IMG/VR virus record: IMGVR_UViG_3300020159_004428
Span: 1-20,500 of that record
Direction: 5' to 3' (one strand)
Length of the DNA stretch: 20,500 bases
Source: a virus
Positions within the stretch are counted from its first letter, which is position 1. Each line of letters opens with the position of its first letter. The position numbers and the translations under genes were made by a program. A model generated the notes under the pieces. The model was not told the DNA's origin. It ran no database searches and saw nothing but the letters and a program-made list of their open reading frames with translations. Below, piece after piece: positions 7,326-13,976 of the stretch.

Positions 7326-7828
7326 ATGATGATGCTTTTGCCAGGTTAGTGGCAGAGGAAGTGAAGAATCGCGTAAGCAAAACACAGCGCGATTTTCTCC
7401 GCATGCCCGAAAACTGGGAACGATGGCAGCGATCGCTGATTTCATTGTGTACAAATCTAGGTAATCAGATTGTCTACATAGAATCAGATCAATCATCTGA
7501 TCGTTCTCGGTATGAGGCACTTGGAGATGATGGCATTAAGTTGCTTGCAGAAGCAATGTCCGACTATGAACAAAAGCGATCGAAGATTGAACGCTTCAAA
7601 TTTCATGTCGAAAAGCGACTTGATGAAGTAACCGTAATGATCGCCAGTGGCTCAGACTCGATTGATGAAAACATTGGGCTTGCGGTTTTTCTAAAGTCTG
7701 CGATCGTAAAACATCGCGAGCTCCTGAATGAGTACGACATCGAGCCAACCCCAGTTGACCAGGCGCTCTGGTCTAGCCTTGAGGGCAAATGGTCATTTGA
7801 TGAAATCAGGTCGGAAGACATCAGCTGA
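7322..7828 (+). CDS. Conserved hypothetical protein in recombination operon
   Basis: A 168-residue protein I cannot assign. It is rich in charged helices: DAFARLVAEEVKNRVSK (4-20), a tryptophan-rich ENWERWQRSL (about 30-39), then a long helical stretch from about 75 to 140 (YEQKRSKIERFKFHVEKRLDEV). No metal site, Walker motif or membrane segment is visible. ATG overlaps the upstream nuclease stop (ATGA), and its own TGA overlaps the glycosyltransferase ATG by one base. This tight coupling between a nuclease and a glycosyltransferase suggests a role in the DNA metabolism operon, but that is inference. I recall similar proteins in actinobacteriophage genomes. Confidence 0.7.
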   Translation: MNDDAFARLVAEEVKNRVSKTQRDFLRMPENWERWQRSLISLCTNLGNQIVYIESDQSSDRSRYEALGDDGIKLLAEAMSDYEQKRSKIERFKFHVEKRLDEVTVMIASGSDSIDENIGLAVFLKSAIVKHRELLNEYDIEPTPVDQALWSSLEGKWSFDEIRSEDIS

Positions 7829-8904
7829 TGTTTTTGCCTAAGATTGGGATTGTTTCGACAGACTGGTCGGGTTCTATTGTCGATAAACGCGGGCACCCGG
7901 AACCCGGTGGGGCTGGTTTTATTCGACTTCAGCAACTTCGACCGCATATTCAGAATACAACCGTAACTGGCCCTCTGCTTTTCAATGAAAAAACCGGCTT
8001 TAGCGTGGCTGAATTTAATGGAAAAGTTCATACTGACTGTGGCGTAATTATTTTGCAGCGCCTCATGTTTAAGGGTTTGGTTGAAACACTCAAGTATGTC
8101 CGCAGCATGCCTGTCAGGCCACTAATAGTTAATGATTTGGATGACTGGTATTGGGGCCTGCATCCCAATAATGCAGCATTCAATCTCGTTGACCCCAATG
8201 TCAATAAAGACGAAAACCTTGATCACTATCTTCAAATACTAGAGCTATCTGACATTGTTGTCGTTTCAACGCCATTCCTTCTACAACGAATGAAAAAATT
8301 GCTAAAGAACCCAAGTGTTGTAATGATTGAAAATTGCGTTTCAACACAAATGTTTTCGGTAAGACGACTCAATCTAAAGAAACCAATCATTGGCTGGGTT
8401 GGGTCTACATCACATCGATCAAATGACCTTGAGGAACTTCGTGGTGTTTTCAATCGGGCCGATCGATTGCATCATTCAGGCCATATTGATGGTGCTCCGC
8501 TTTTTTGGGAGCGAGTAGACGGAGTGCCAAACCGCGTATCTTTATCGTCAATGAACCCACCACATGAATACATGCGCAAATCTTTCTGTTTTGATATAGG
8601 CCTAGCTCCACTTTCCGACATTGACTTTAATAAAGCCAAGTCATGGATCAAGATGATCGAGTATGCGGCAGCTGGGATTCCGGCTGTTTGCTCACCATCG
8701 CCAGAATATGTTCGTCTTCATGAAGAATATGGCATTGGACGAATCGCTCACTCAAAAGATGAATGGCGCTCTCACATCGATGAATTACAAAACACCCGTG
8801 TTAGAAATATTGAAGCAAAAGCAAACAGAGATCGGGTTCGAGCACTTGATGTTACGAAAATGGCTAGTCAGTGGGCTGACCTTCTTCAGGGGCACCTTGC
8901 ATGA
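7828..8904 (+). CDS. GT-B fold glycosyltransferase (group 1/4 type)
   Basis: Likely transfers a sugar from a nucleotide-sugar donor to an unknown acceptor: modified DNA, a virion protein, or host surface glycan. In the 358-residue protein, the N-terminal half has DLDDWYWGLHP (103-113) and ELSDIVVVSTPFL (139-151), typical of the acceptor-side Rossmann fold. The C-terminal half has IGWVGSTSHRSND (188-200) and KSWIKMIEYAAAGIPAVCSP (271-290), the donor-binding region of GT4-type enzymes. There is no signal peptide or membrane helix, so it should be cytoplasmic. Its start overlaps the previous stop by one base and its end overlaps the HNH gene by four, so it is locked into the recombination operon. 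The fold call is good; the substrate cannot be read from sequence. Confidence 0.82.
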   Translation: MFLPKIGIVSTDWSGSIVDKRGHPEPGGAGFIRLQQLRPHIQNTTVTGPLLFNEKTGFSVAEFNGKVHTDCGVIILQRLMFKGLVETLKYVRSMPVRPLIVNDLDDWYWGLHPNNAAFNLVDPNVNKDENLDHYLQILELSDIVVVSTPFLLQRMKKLLKNPSVVMIENCVSTQMFSVRRLNLKKPIIGWVGSTSHRSNDLEELRGVFNRADRLHHSGHIDGAPLFWERVDGVPNRVSLSSMNPPHEYMRKSFCFDIGLAPLSDIDFNKAKSWIKMIEYAAAGIPAVCSPSPEYVRLHEEYGIGRIAHSKDEWRSHIDELQNTRVRNIEAKANRDRVRALDVTKMASQWADLLQGHLA

Positions 8905-9221
8905 GATACCGCTCAAAAAAGAAAGAAGCAGAATATAGGCTTCGACGCCCACTAGTTGCTCGATTATTAGAGGAACGGCCACTATGCGAGGCATGTCCAA
9001 AATTTGCCGAATATGATCAAAAGCAACTTTATACACGGAACGGATCGCAGGACATACATGAAATTGTGCGACGGTCGCAAGGTGGATCAATTCTTGACGA
9101 AAATAATCTCATGGCTGTTTGCCGGAGTTGTCATAATCGTATTGGCTCTCATCCTGCTCTCGCTTTTGAACTAGGCTTAGCCAAGCATGGATGGACGACT
9201 AATGATTCCGATGGGGATTGA
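8901..9221 (+). CDS. HNH endonuclease
   Basis: A 106-residue nuclease with a zinc-ribbon type HNH motif. Cys29/Cys32 (LCEAC) and Cys74/Cys77 (CRSC) would hold the structural zinc. HEIV (His53-Glu54), Asn69 in DENN and His78-Asn79 form the His-Asn-His metal site. The N-terminus is strongly basic (RYRSKKK), suited to DNA binding. Small HNH proteins next to terminases assist packaging in some HK97-like phages; this one instead sits beside a RuvC-like resolvase, so it may act in DNA processing or be a free-standing homing-type nuclease. It is coupled to the glycosyltransferase by an ATGA overlap and overlaps the resolvase start. The operon position and overlaps argue against recent insertion. Confidence 0.87.
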   Translation: MRYRSKKKEAEYRLRRPLVARLLEERPLCEACPKFAEYDQKQLYTRNGSQDIHEIVRRSQGGSILDENNLMAVCRSCHNRIGSHPALAFELGLAKHGWTTNDSDGD

Positions 9222-9705
9222 TCTCTCGCTGACATCGACTGGTGTCAGTTGTCAAAATATACTGTCGTGCATCAATAGCCCAAATAAGGGCATTCCACGG
9301 CTAATTGATATTTCCGAACAACTTACGGAAATGATTGAACAGATTGATGGTCCTATTGTAGGGGTTATTGAGGGCTATTCATTTGCTAGCCGAAATTCGC
9401 AAGCTCACTCACTAGGCGAGCTTGGTGGAGTTATTCGAACTATGCTTTTTAAGCGTTCTATTCCATGGGTTAATGTTCCGCCAACAGTGCGTGCCAAGTT
9501 TGCCACCGGGCGCGGCAATGCAGCAAAAACTGAAGTTATGTCTGCAGTGTCAGCAAGAACCGGACTTGTTTTTTCTGGAAAAGGTGCTGATGATATGTGT
9601 GATGCCTGGATTTTGGAAGAAATTGGTTTAGTTAAATACGGAACCCCGCGCTCAAGTTGGCCTGAAGCCAATTTACGGGCGCTTGACAAGATTGAGTGGG
9701 CATGA
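9202..9705 (+). CDS. RuvC-like Holliday junction resolvase
   Basis: Cleaves four-way DNA junctions left by recombination or replication before packaging. From ATG 9202 the protein is 167 residues. The RNase H/RuvC acidic residues are in place: GIDLSLTSTGV (Asp7), VIEGYSF (Glu57), and ADDMCDAW (Asp130/131 and Asp134). LGELGGVIR (71-79) and GNAAKTEVM (105-113) also match the RuvC family pattern. GGATGGA about 7 nt upstream supports 9202; ATG 9187 and ATG 9211 are possible alternatives, and the domain would be intact from each. It overlaps the HNH gene by 20 nt. It completes an annealase, exonuclease and resolvase set in a single operon. Confidence 0.87.
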   Translation: MIPMGIDLSLTSTGVSCQNILSCINSPNKGIPRLIDISEQLTEMIEQIDGPIVGVIEGYSFASRNSQAHSLGELGGVIRTMLFKRSIPWVNVPPTVRAKFATGRGNAAKTEVMSAVSARTGLVFSGKGADDMCDAWILEEIGLVKYGTPRSSWPEANLRALDKIEWA

Positions 9706-10055
9706 TGCAATATTTACGAAATAGTCCGATTTCACAAGTCGAAATCGAGAATGAGCTTCTTCGATTGCTTTCGTTGCTTGAAGAAGAGACGGAAGCATTT
9801 GAGAGCCTTTGTGGAGATGCCGCCAAAAAAGAAGCTCTCTATAAAGCAAATTGGGCAAAAGAATATTTGTCTGCAAAAGGCTCTATTAAAGAGCGAGAAG
9901 CATGGGCTGACTACAAATTGTCAGACGAATCATTCGATTTCAAAATTTCAGAAGCTTTAGTTAAAGCTAAGCGCGAAAAATTAACATCCTTACGCACATC
10001 TATTGACGCACTTAGAACTCTTAATGCTAATGTTCGATCTCAGGTGAACCTATGA
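9702..10055 (+). CDS. Small helical/coiled-coil phage protein, function unknown
   Basis: A 117-residue, almost entirely helical and highly charged protein. Residues about 10-30 (VEIENELLRLLSLLEEETEAFE) and 85-112 (KAKREKLTSLRTSIDALRTLNANVRSQ) have heptad-like leucine spacing. The closing DALRTLNANVRSQV is the most distinctive motif; I recall it from uncharacterised actinobacteriophage proteins near recombination genes. It begins at ATG 9702, overlapping the resolvase stop as ATGA, and ends in ATGA with the ParB-like gene, so it bridges the recombination and ParB/PP-loop blocks. No catalytic motif is visible. A structural or adaptor role is inferred only from its shape. Confidence 0.7.
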   Translation: MMQYLRNSPISQVEIENELLRLLSLLEEETEAFESLCGDAAKKEALYKANWAKEYLSAKGSIKEREAWADYKLSDESFDFKISEALVKAKREKLTSLRTSIDALRTLNANVRSQVNL

Positions 10056-10843
10056 ATGCGAACATAAACGAGAGTATTTCCCATCTTGCGGTCGATGTCG
10101 ATCTGCTTATTCCACTACCAGGAAACCCGCGTGTAGGAAATGTCGAAGCTATTTCTGCTTCATACGCTGAATTTGGCCAGGTAAAGCCAATTGTGATCAG
10201 GCCTAATGATGACGGAACATCTACCGTGATTGCCGGCAACCATCAACTACTTGCAGCAAAACGCCTTGGGTGGACCCATATTGCAGCCGTCGAGATGGAC
10301 GCTGATGATAAGCGGGCACTAGCTTTTGCAATGGCCGATAACCGCTCAATGGAGCTTGGTCATACTGATGGCGATTTGCTTAATGACATTTTGTCGCAAA
10401 TTTCAGATGATTATTCTGGTTTGCTCGATGGTCTTGGGTGGGATGATTTCGAACTTGCTGCCATTAATGAATCTTCTCTTAGGGTTGAGCGAAACAATGC
10501 GTTGGGCGGCTATGTCACCCCAGTTATGCAAGCTCTTGGCGACATAGTTGGTGCAATTGTAGGAGATCTTCCAGATGTTGTACATGACGAGATAACTGGT
10601 GAAAGCCGCATTGTTGCACCAGTTGGCAGCGACCATAGGTCAATCGCAACACAAGGTTCTACATCAATTAATCAGTCTGGTTCTGATAGGGCAGTTGTGC
10701 AATACACGCTAGTTTTTGACAATACAGAGCAACAGCGTAAGTGGTATTCATTCATTAGATGGCTAAAGACAGATGCCGGTAGTGATGGGGATACAATCGC
10801 TGAGCGAATTATTAATTTTCTGGAATCGCACGCCGATTTCTGA
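10052..10843 (+). CDS. ParB/sulfiredoxin-fold protein (first ParB-like of the trio)
   Basis: The N-terminal part (about 14-118 of 263) is a ParB-like domain: LIPLPGNPRVGNVEAISASY (19-38), VKPIVIRP (44-51), VIAGNHQLLAAKRLGW (59-74) and AFAMADNRSMELG (91-103). This domain type binds CTP in chromosomal ParB and has been linked to nuclease or regulatory roles in phage and plasmid relatives. There is no helix-turn-helix in the usual position, so a partition role is unlikely. The C-terminal third (about 215-263; FDNTEQQRKWYSFIRWLK) looks like a separate small domain. It is coupled by ATGA to the upstream gene and followed after 11 bp by the PP-loop gene. ParB-like plus PAPS-reductase-like pairs are known as IbrB/IbrA in E. 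coli. Confidence 0.85.
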   Translation: MNANINESISHLAVDVDLLIPLPGNPRVGNVEAISASYAEFGQVKPIVIRPNDDGTSTVIAGNHQLLAAKRLGWTHIAAVEMDADDKRALAFAMADNRSMELGHTDGDLLNDILSQISDDYSGLLDGLGWDDFELAAINESSLRVERNNALGGYVTPVMQALGDIVGAIVGDLPDVVHDEITGESRIVAPVGSDHRSIATQGSTSINQSGSDRAVVQYTLVFDNTEQQRKWYSFIRWLKTDAGSDGDTIAERIINFLESHADF

Positions 10844-10854
10844 GTAGGAGAGCT

Positions 10855-12021
10855 ATGACTAGGCAACGAATGTTTCTTGATATCAACTGCGTTGAAGCAG
10901 CGCGCCAGCGGATCCGTCATGTTTATGACTCCTTCGATACCGTGTGCGTGCAATTCTCTGGTGGTAAAGACAGCACAGCAATTCTTTATCTAGCTAAAGA
11001 AATACATGAAGAACGAGGCCTGGGTCCGGTAAAGGTCATTTTCCGAGATGAAGAGATGGTAAGCCCATCGGTAATTAAATTTGTCGAAGAAGTTCGTAAT
11101 TATGACTGGGTCGACATGGAGTGGTATTGCCTGCCGGTTGGTCAGGAAGTATGGGTTTTAGGCCGTCGCGAATATTGCCTCCTGTGGTCAGAGAAGCGTC
11201 GTAAAGAAGGGCGCCTTGTTCGCGACATCCCAGAATGGGCAATCACGGCACAACACTTTGGTCTTGACGCAAACTCACAAATACCTCAATCTGTCGATCA
11301 TTACCAGATGCAAGGCAAAAAAGGCAAAGTCGCTTTTATTACTGGCGTTCGCGCAAATGAATCAATGATTCGCTACCGCTCATGTGTTCAAAAACTGCAT
11401 GAAAATTACATAGTCCATCCGTTCAAGTTGCCAAAAAGCGTTCCGCTCAAGTTCGCTAAAATTATTTACGACTGGACGACAGCTGATGTTTTGAAATTCA
11501 TCACTGAAGAACATGGGGCGAATTATTGTAGCTATTACGACCTAGCGGCAATTACTGGATCAAACACACGAGTAGGAATTCCACTACACGCTGTTGCTGT
11601 TCGTCGAATTGGCGATGTTATTAAAACTGAACCGCAGTTCCTTGATGAGCTAGTGCGCTGTTTTCCGCATGTTGATGCTCAACGACGCTGGTGGCCAGAA
11701 TTTGACATTGAAAAGTTGATCAAGCGTTATTCAGATAATGGCTGGGATGGCGTTAGGCAATGCATTGAAGATAACTTCATTACGCCCGGCAAACAAATGC
11801 GCGCTAGATCATTTGCTGCCGAGTTCCGTAAAAAACATGCCACCGATCCCTACTCGTATCCGATTCATTGGTTGGTTAGAAACCTGCTCCTAAACGAGCT
11901 AACCCCTAGTAGGTCGGTAAATCCGATTGGGCCAGGAACTCGGGCACATACTCTTCGACTACAGGAAGCACAACAACAGGCAGATCTTGATAGCTTGGAC
12001 TACCAGGACGATACGGTATAG
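10855..12021 (+). CDS. PP-loop PAPS reductase-like protein (IbrA-like)
   Basis: An adenine-nucleotide alpha-hydrolase-fold protein of 388 residues. The PP-loop FSGGKDS (34-40) binds the nucleotide; GVRANESMIRYRS (164-176) and YDWTTADVLKFI (205-216) are further landmarks of the PAPS-reductase/DndC-like superfamily. True CysH enzymes need a C-terminal ECG(L/I)H cysteine motif, which is absent, and there is no CxxC pair for an iron-sulfur cluster, so sulfate reduction is unlikely. Residues about 270-345 form an added C-terminal region (RRWWPEFDIEKLIKRYSDNGW) as in IbrA-type proteins. GGAGAG precedes ATG 10855. It is flanked by two ParB-like genes. E. coli IbrA/IbrB act as regulators by an unclear mechanism; DndC relatives feed DNA phosphorothioation. 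Which applies here cannot be told. Confidence 0.85.
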   Translation: MTRQRMFLDINCVEAARQRIRHVYDSFDTVCVQFSGGKDSTAILYLAKEIHEERGLGPVKVIFRDEEMVSPSVIKFVEEVRNYDWVDMEWYCLPVGQEVWVLGRREYCLLWSEKRRKEGRLVRDIPEWAITAQHFGLDANSQIPQSVDHYQMQGKKGKVAFITGVRANESMIRYRSCVQKLHENYIVHPFKLPKSVPLKFAKIIYDWTTADVLKFITEEHGANYCSYYDLAAITGSNTRVGIPLHAVAVRRIGDVIKTEPQFLDELVRCFPHVDAQRRWWPEFDIEKLIKRYSDNGWDGVRQCIEDNFITPGKQMRARSFAAEFRKKHATDPYSYPIHWLVRNLLLNELTPSRSVNPIGPGTRAHTLRLQEAQQQADLDSLDYQDDTV

Positions 12022-12028
12022 GAAAATG

Positions 12029-12577
12029 ATGAAAACACAGACTTATTCACTAACAGATTTAACCCCACCAGGTTGGCGCTCCACATACATGATGCGACCA
12101 GAAATTGCGATGCTCGCTCAGTCACTTAATCAGTATGGGTGGATTAGCCCGCTGATAGTAAAGAGCGATACCCTCGAAATAATCGATGGCTACCATCGAT
12201 GGCTGGTTGTCAAGACTGATAAAGGAATGGCCAAGAAGCTGGGTCGCGATATTCCTTGCGTTACTGTTAAATGCGATCAGGCCCAAGCAATGATGATGCA
12301 TCTCCAGTTAAATAGGGGGCGCGGATTAGTTCTAGGAGAGGGAACTTCCTTTATAATTCGTGAACTTCTTAAGTCAAAACGCTACGGCAAAGCGGCGATT
12401 ATGCACTCTTTGTCCATGTCCTCTGATGAATTCGACCTTATGGTCGACGCTACATTAATTAAACATTTAAAGATTCCGACCCATACATACTCCAAGGCAT
12501 GGGTACCAGTAGAGGCTCCAGCGTCGATTGGCGACATTGCTGCAACGATCGAGCGACCACCAAACGCAGATCGGTAA
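12029..12577 (+). CDS. Second ParB-like domain protein
   Basis: A 182-residue protein with a divergent ParB-like domain in residues 8-100: LTDLTPPGWRSTYM (8-21), LAQSLNQYGWISPLIV (29-44), EIIDGYHRWLVV (50-61) and the QLNRGRG motif (93-99), which corresponds to the conserved N-R segment of the family. Residues about 103-145 (IIRELLKSKRYGKAAIMHSLSMSSDEFDLMV) could form a short helix-turn-helix, as expected for a DNA-binding ParB relative. The open frame extends to 11927 inside the PP-loop gene, but AGGAAA just before 12026-12029 and the homology support ATG 12029 (12026 is also possible). It follows the PP-loop gene by 7 bp and shares little residue-level similarity with the first ParB-like protein, so the two are not a recent duplication. 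Confidence 0.8.
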   Translation: MKTQTYSLTDLTPPGWRSTYMMRPEIAMLAQSLNQYGWISPLIVKSDTLEIIDGYHRWLVVKTDKGMAKKLGRDIPCVTVKCDQAQAMMMHLQLNRGRGLVLGEGTSFIIRELLKSKRYGKAAIMHSLSMSSDEFDLMVDATLIKHLKIPTHTYSKAWVPVEAPASIGDIAATIERPPNADR

Positions 12578-12637
12578 CAACGGACGGGCAATTTTTGTTC
12601 TATTATTGGGTGTCGCTTCATAACCCGGAGGTTTGGC
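12578..12637 (+). promoter_or_regulatory. Intergenic gap before the connector/tail module; possible promoter
   Basis: Sixty bases separate the ParB/PP-loop block from the structural block, in a stretch where most genes overlap. TATTAT at 12601-12606 could serve as a -10 box, but I find no good -35 element at the right distance. GGAGG at 12627-12631 is the ribosome site of the next gene. No terminator hairpin is visible. The gap is a reasonable transition between early and late transcription, but this is inference. Confidence 0.2.
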
Positions 12638-12868
12638 GTGCCCCAGCCCGATGACACCCCAGATGTAGAACCAGATCAACGCGGTGGCCGTCCACCGTGG
12701 TGGCGCCGCGCGCTTACGGCAGTACTTCGTAGTATTGCACGAGCTATTCCGGGCGTACGAAATCGTGTTCAGCGCAATGATCCAGGCGCATATCGTAGCC
12801 TTGGCAGCGAATGGCGAGGTAACCGCCAAGGCGGAATGACGCGACGCCAGGCACTTCGCGCAACCTAA
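12638..12868 (+). CDS. Small arginine-rich protein of unknown function
   Basis: A 76-residue protein starting at GTG 12638, 6 nt after a clear GGAGG. The N-terminus is acidic and proline-rich (PQPDDTPDVEPDQ), the middle has PPWWRRALTAVLRSIARAIPG (about 19-39), which would form a basic amphipathic helix, and the C-terminus is strongly basic (GNRQGGMTRRQALR). It contains no cysteine and no known motif. It heads the connector/tail block and is followed 18 bp later by the connector gene with a strong ribosome site. It could bind DNA, membrane or a virion surface. The ribosome site and position support a real gene; the function is unknown. Confidence 0.65.
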   Translation: MPQPDDTPDVEPDQRGGRPPWWRRALTAVLRSIARAIPGVRNRVQRNDPGAYRSLGSEWRGNRQGGMTRRQALRAT

Positions 12869-12886
12869 CCAAGGAGGTGGCCAGTC

Positions 12887-13510
12887 ATGCTGGTTTCTGT
12901 AAATGACCTCCAGGTTTATATGGATATCTCATTTACAAACCGTCAGCAGGATGCTGCTGAGTTTGTACTTGAAGGACTGCAGAGCGAATTGGAGTCGTAC
13001 CTGCGCCGCCCCATCGAGGTTGGTTCATATACCGAGCAACATGTGATTGACTCAAATCATATGGGTATCCCGAATGCCTCTTTCTTCTATAACTACAGCC
13101 TAGATACAACATCTCAGACGCTTAGTTATATTGACCCTCCAGCAACCGTGTATTTGCGTAACACGCCGGTTGTCTCAGTAAGTTCCATCACCATTCAAAC
13201 CCCCACCATGAGTCCTATCGCTCAAGTTCAGGGTCGAGATTGGATAGCTCGCCCCTACGGCATCGAGCTTTATCGCGCATACGCTAATGACCTCGTGACG
13301 GTCACATATACGGGCGGCCTAGATGGAGACGGAATTAAACATTTTCGAATTTTAATTCTTCGCGCCGCAACGCGAGAAATGCAAAATATGCATGATGATG
13401 TTGTTGGTATTAAGGACTTAGAGTCGCGTAATGTGGCTCCCTTAGAGACTGGCTTCTCTGAAATGGAAATTAATTCTGTAAGACGGTACAGGCGTCGGCG
13501 GGTTAGCTGA
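12887..13510 (+). CDS. Head-tail connector (HK97 gp6-like adaptor)
   Basis: Adaptor ring that docks on the portal after packaging and begins the neck. The 207-residue protein opens with VNDLQVYMDISFTNRQQ and a helix ending in LQSELESYLRRP (about 32-43), the typical start of gp6/gp15-like adaptors. A beta-rich middle follows (ATVYLRNTPVVSVSSITI, about 86-103; YGIELYRAYANDLVTVTYTGG, about 124-144), then a C-terminal helix (KHFRILILRAATREM). The C-terminus is basic (RRYRRRRVS). It has the strongest ribosome site seen here, AAGGAGGTGG at 12871-12880. The next gene starts one base after its stop. Family placement rests on domain order and synteny with the completion protein. Confidence 0.82.
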   Translation: MLVSVNDLQVYMDISFTNRQQDAAEFVLEGLQSELESYLRRPIEVGSYTEQHVIDSNHMGIPNASFFYNYSLDTTSQTLSYIDPPATVYLRNTPVVSVSSITIQTPTMSPIAQVQGRDWIARPYGIELYRAYANDLVTVTYTGGLDGDGIKHFRILILRAATREMQNMHDDVVGIKDLESRNVAPLETGFSEMEINSVRRYRRRRVS

Positions 13511-13511
13511 C

Positions 13512-13976
13512 ATGTTTTCCCGCAATGATGTTGAGGTATATGGAGCAAAAGAGGCTGCTCTAAAAATGCAGCTCATTATTGAGCGATCCGATCAACTTCA
13601 ATTGGTTTTTGAGCAGGCAAAGTTAGAATTGGCAGCAGCAAATGCCGCCAACTTTGCTAGCAACGGCCTCCCTAGTGGCAAATCTTGGGCCCCACTATCA
13701 CCGAAGTATGGTGCGTGGAAGTCTTCTAGGTTTCCTGGGCGACCGACAATGGTCCGCTCCGGTCGATTATTTCAAAGCCTTACTACGCTTTCCGACTCTG
13801 TTAATCGCATTGATGGCGACAAGGCTCAATTTGGCACTAGTGTTGAATATGCCAAATTCCATCAGCGAGGAACATTTAAAATGCCAAAACGAGCCGTAAT
13901 TTTTGAACCTCCTGGCTTTGCTGAGCGTCTTGGAACGCGGATTGCAAAATTTATTGTTGATGGCGAGGTCATCTAA
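13512..13976 (+). CDS. Tail completion / virion morphogenesis protein (GpS / HK97 gp10-like)
   Basis: Neck or tail-completion protein needed to join heads and tails. The 154 residues match the P2 GpS / Mu virion-morphogenesis pattern: NFASNGLPSGKSWAPLSPKY (47-66), the KSSRFPGRPTMVRSGRLFQSL run (about 70-90), FGTSVEYAKFHQRGT (107-121) and KMPKRAVIFEP (123-133). The N-terminal 45 residues are helical. It starts one base after the connector gene and its TAA shares an A with the next ATG (TAATG), giving tight translational coupling. The position between connector and terminator-like gene is standard for this family. Confidence 0.85.
   Translation: MFSRNDVEVYGAKEAALKMQLIIERSDQLQLVFEQAKLELAAANAANFASNGLPSGKSWAPLSPKYGAWKSSRFPGRPTMVRSGRLFQSLTTLSDSVNRIDGDKAQFGTSVEYAKFHQRGTFKMPKRAVIFEPPGFAERLGTRIAKFIVDGEVI

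Noticed and set aside
8901-9221. HNH gene as a recently inserted homing endonuclease
   Set aside because: It overlaps both neighbours and shares their base composition, which suggests a settled operon member.
10855-12021. Calling the PP-loop gene a cysH sulfate-assimilation gene
   Set aside because: The catalytic ECG cysteine motif is missing and the C-terminus belongs to an IbrA-like layout.
10052-12577. Partition (ParAB) system from the ParB-like genes
   Set aside because: No ParA ATPase gene or parS-like repeat cluster is visible, and the first ParB-like protein lacks the usual DNA-binding domain.
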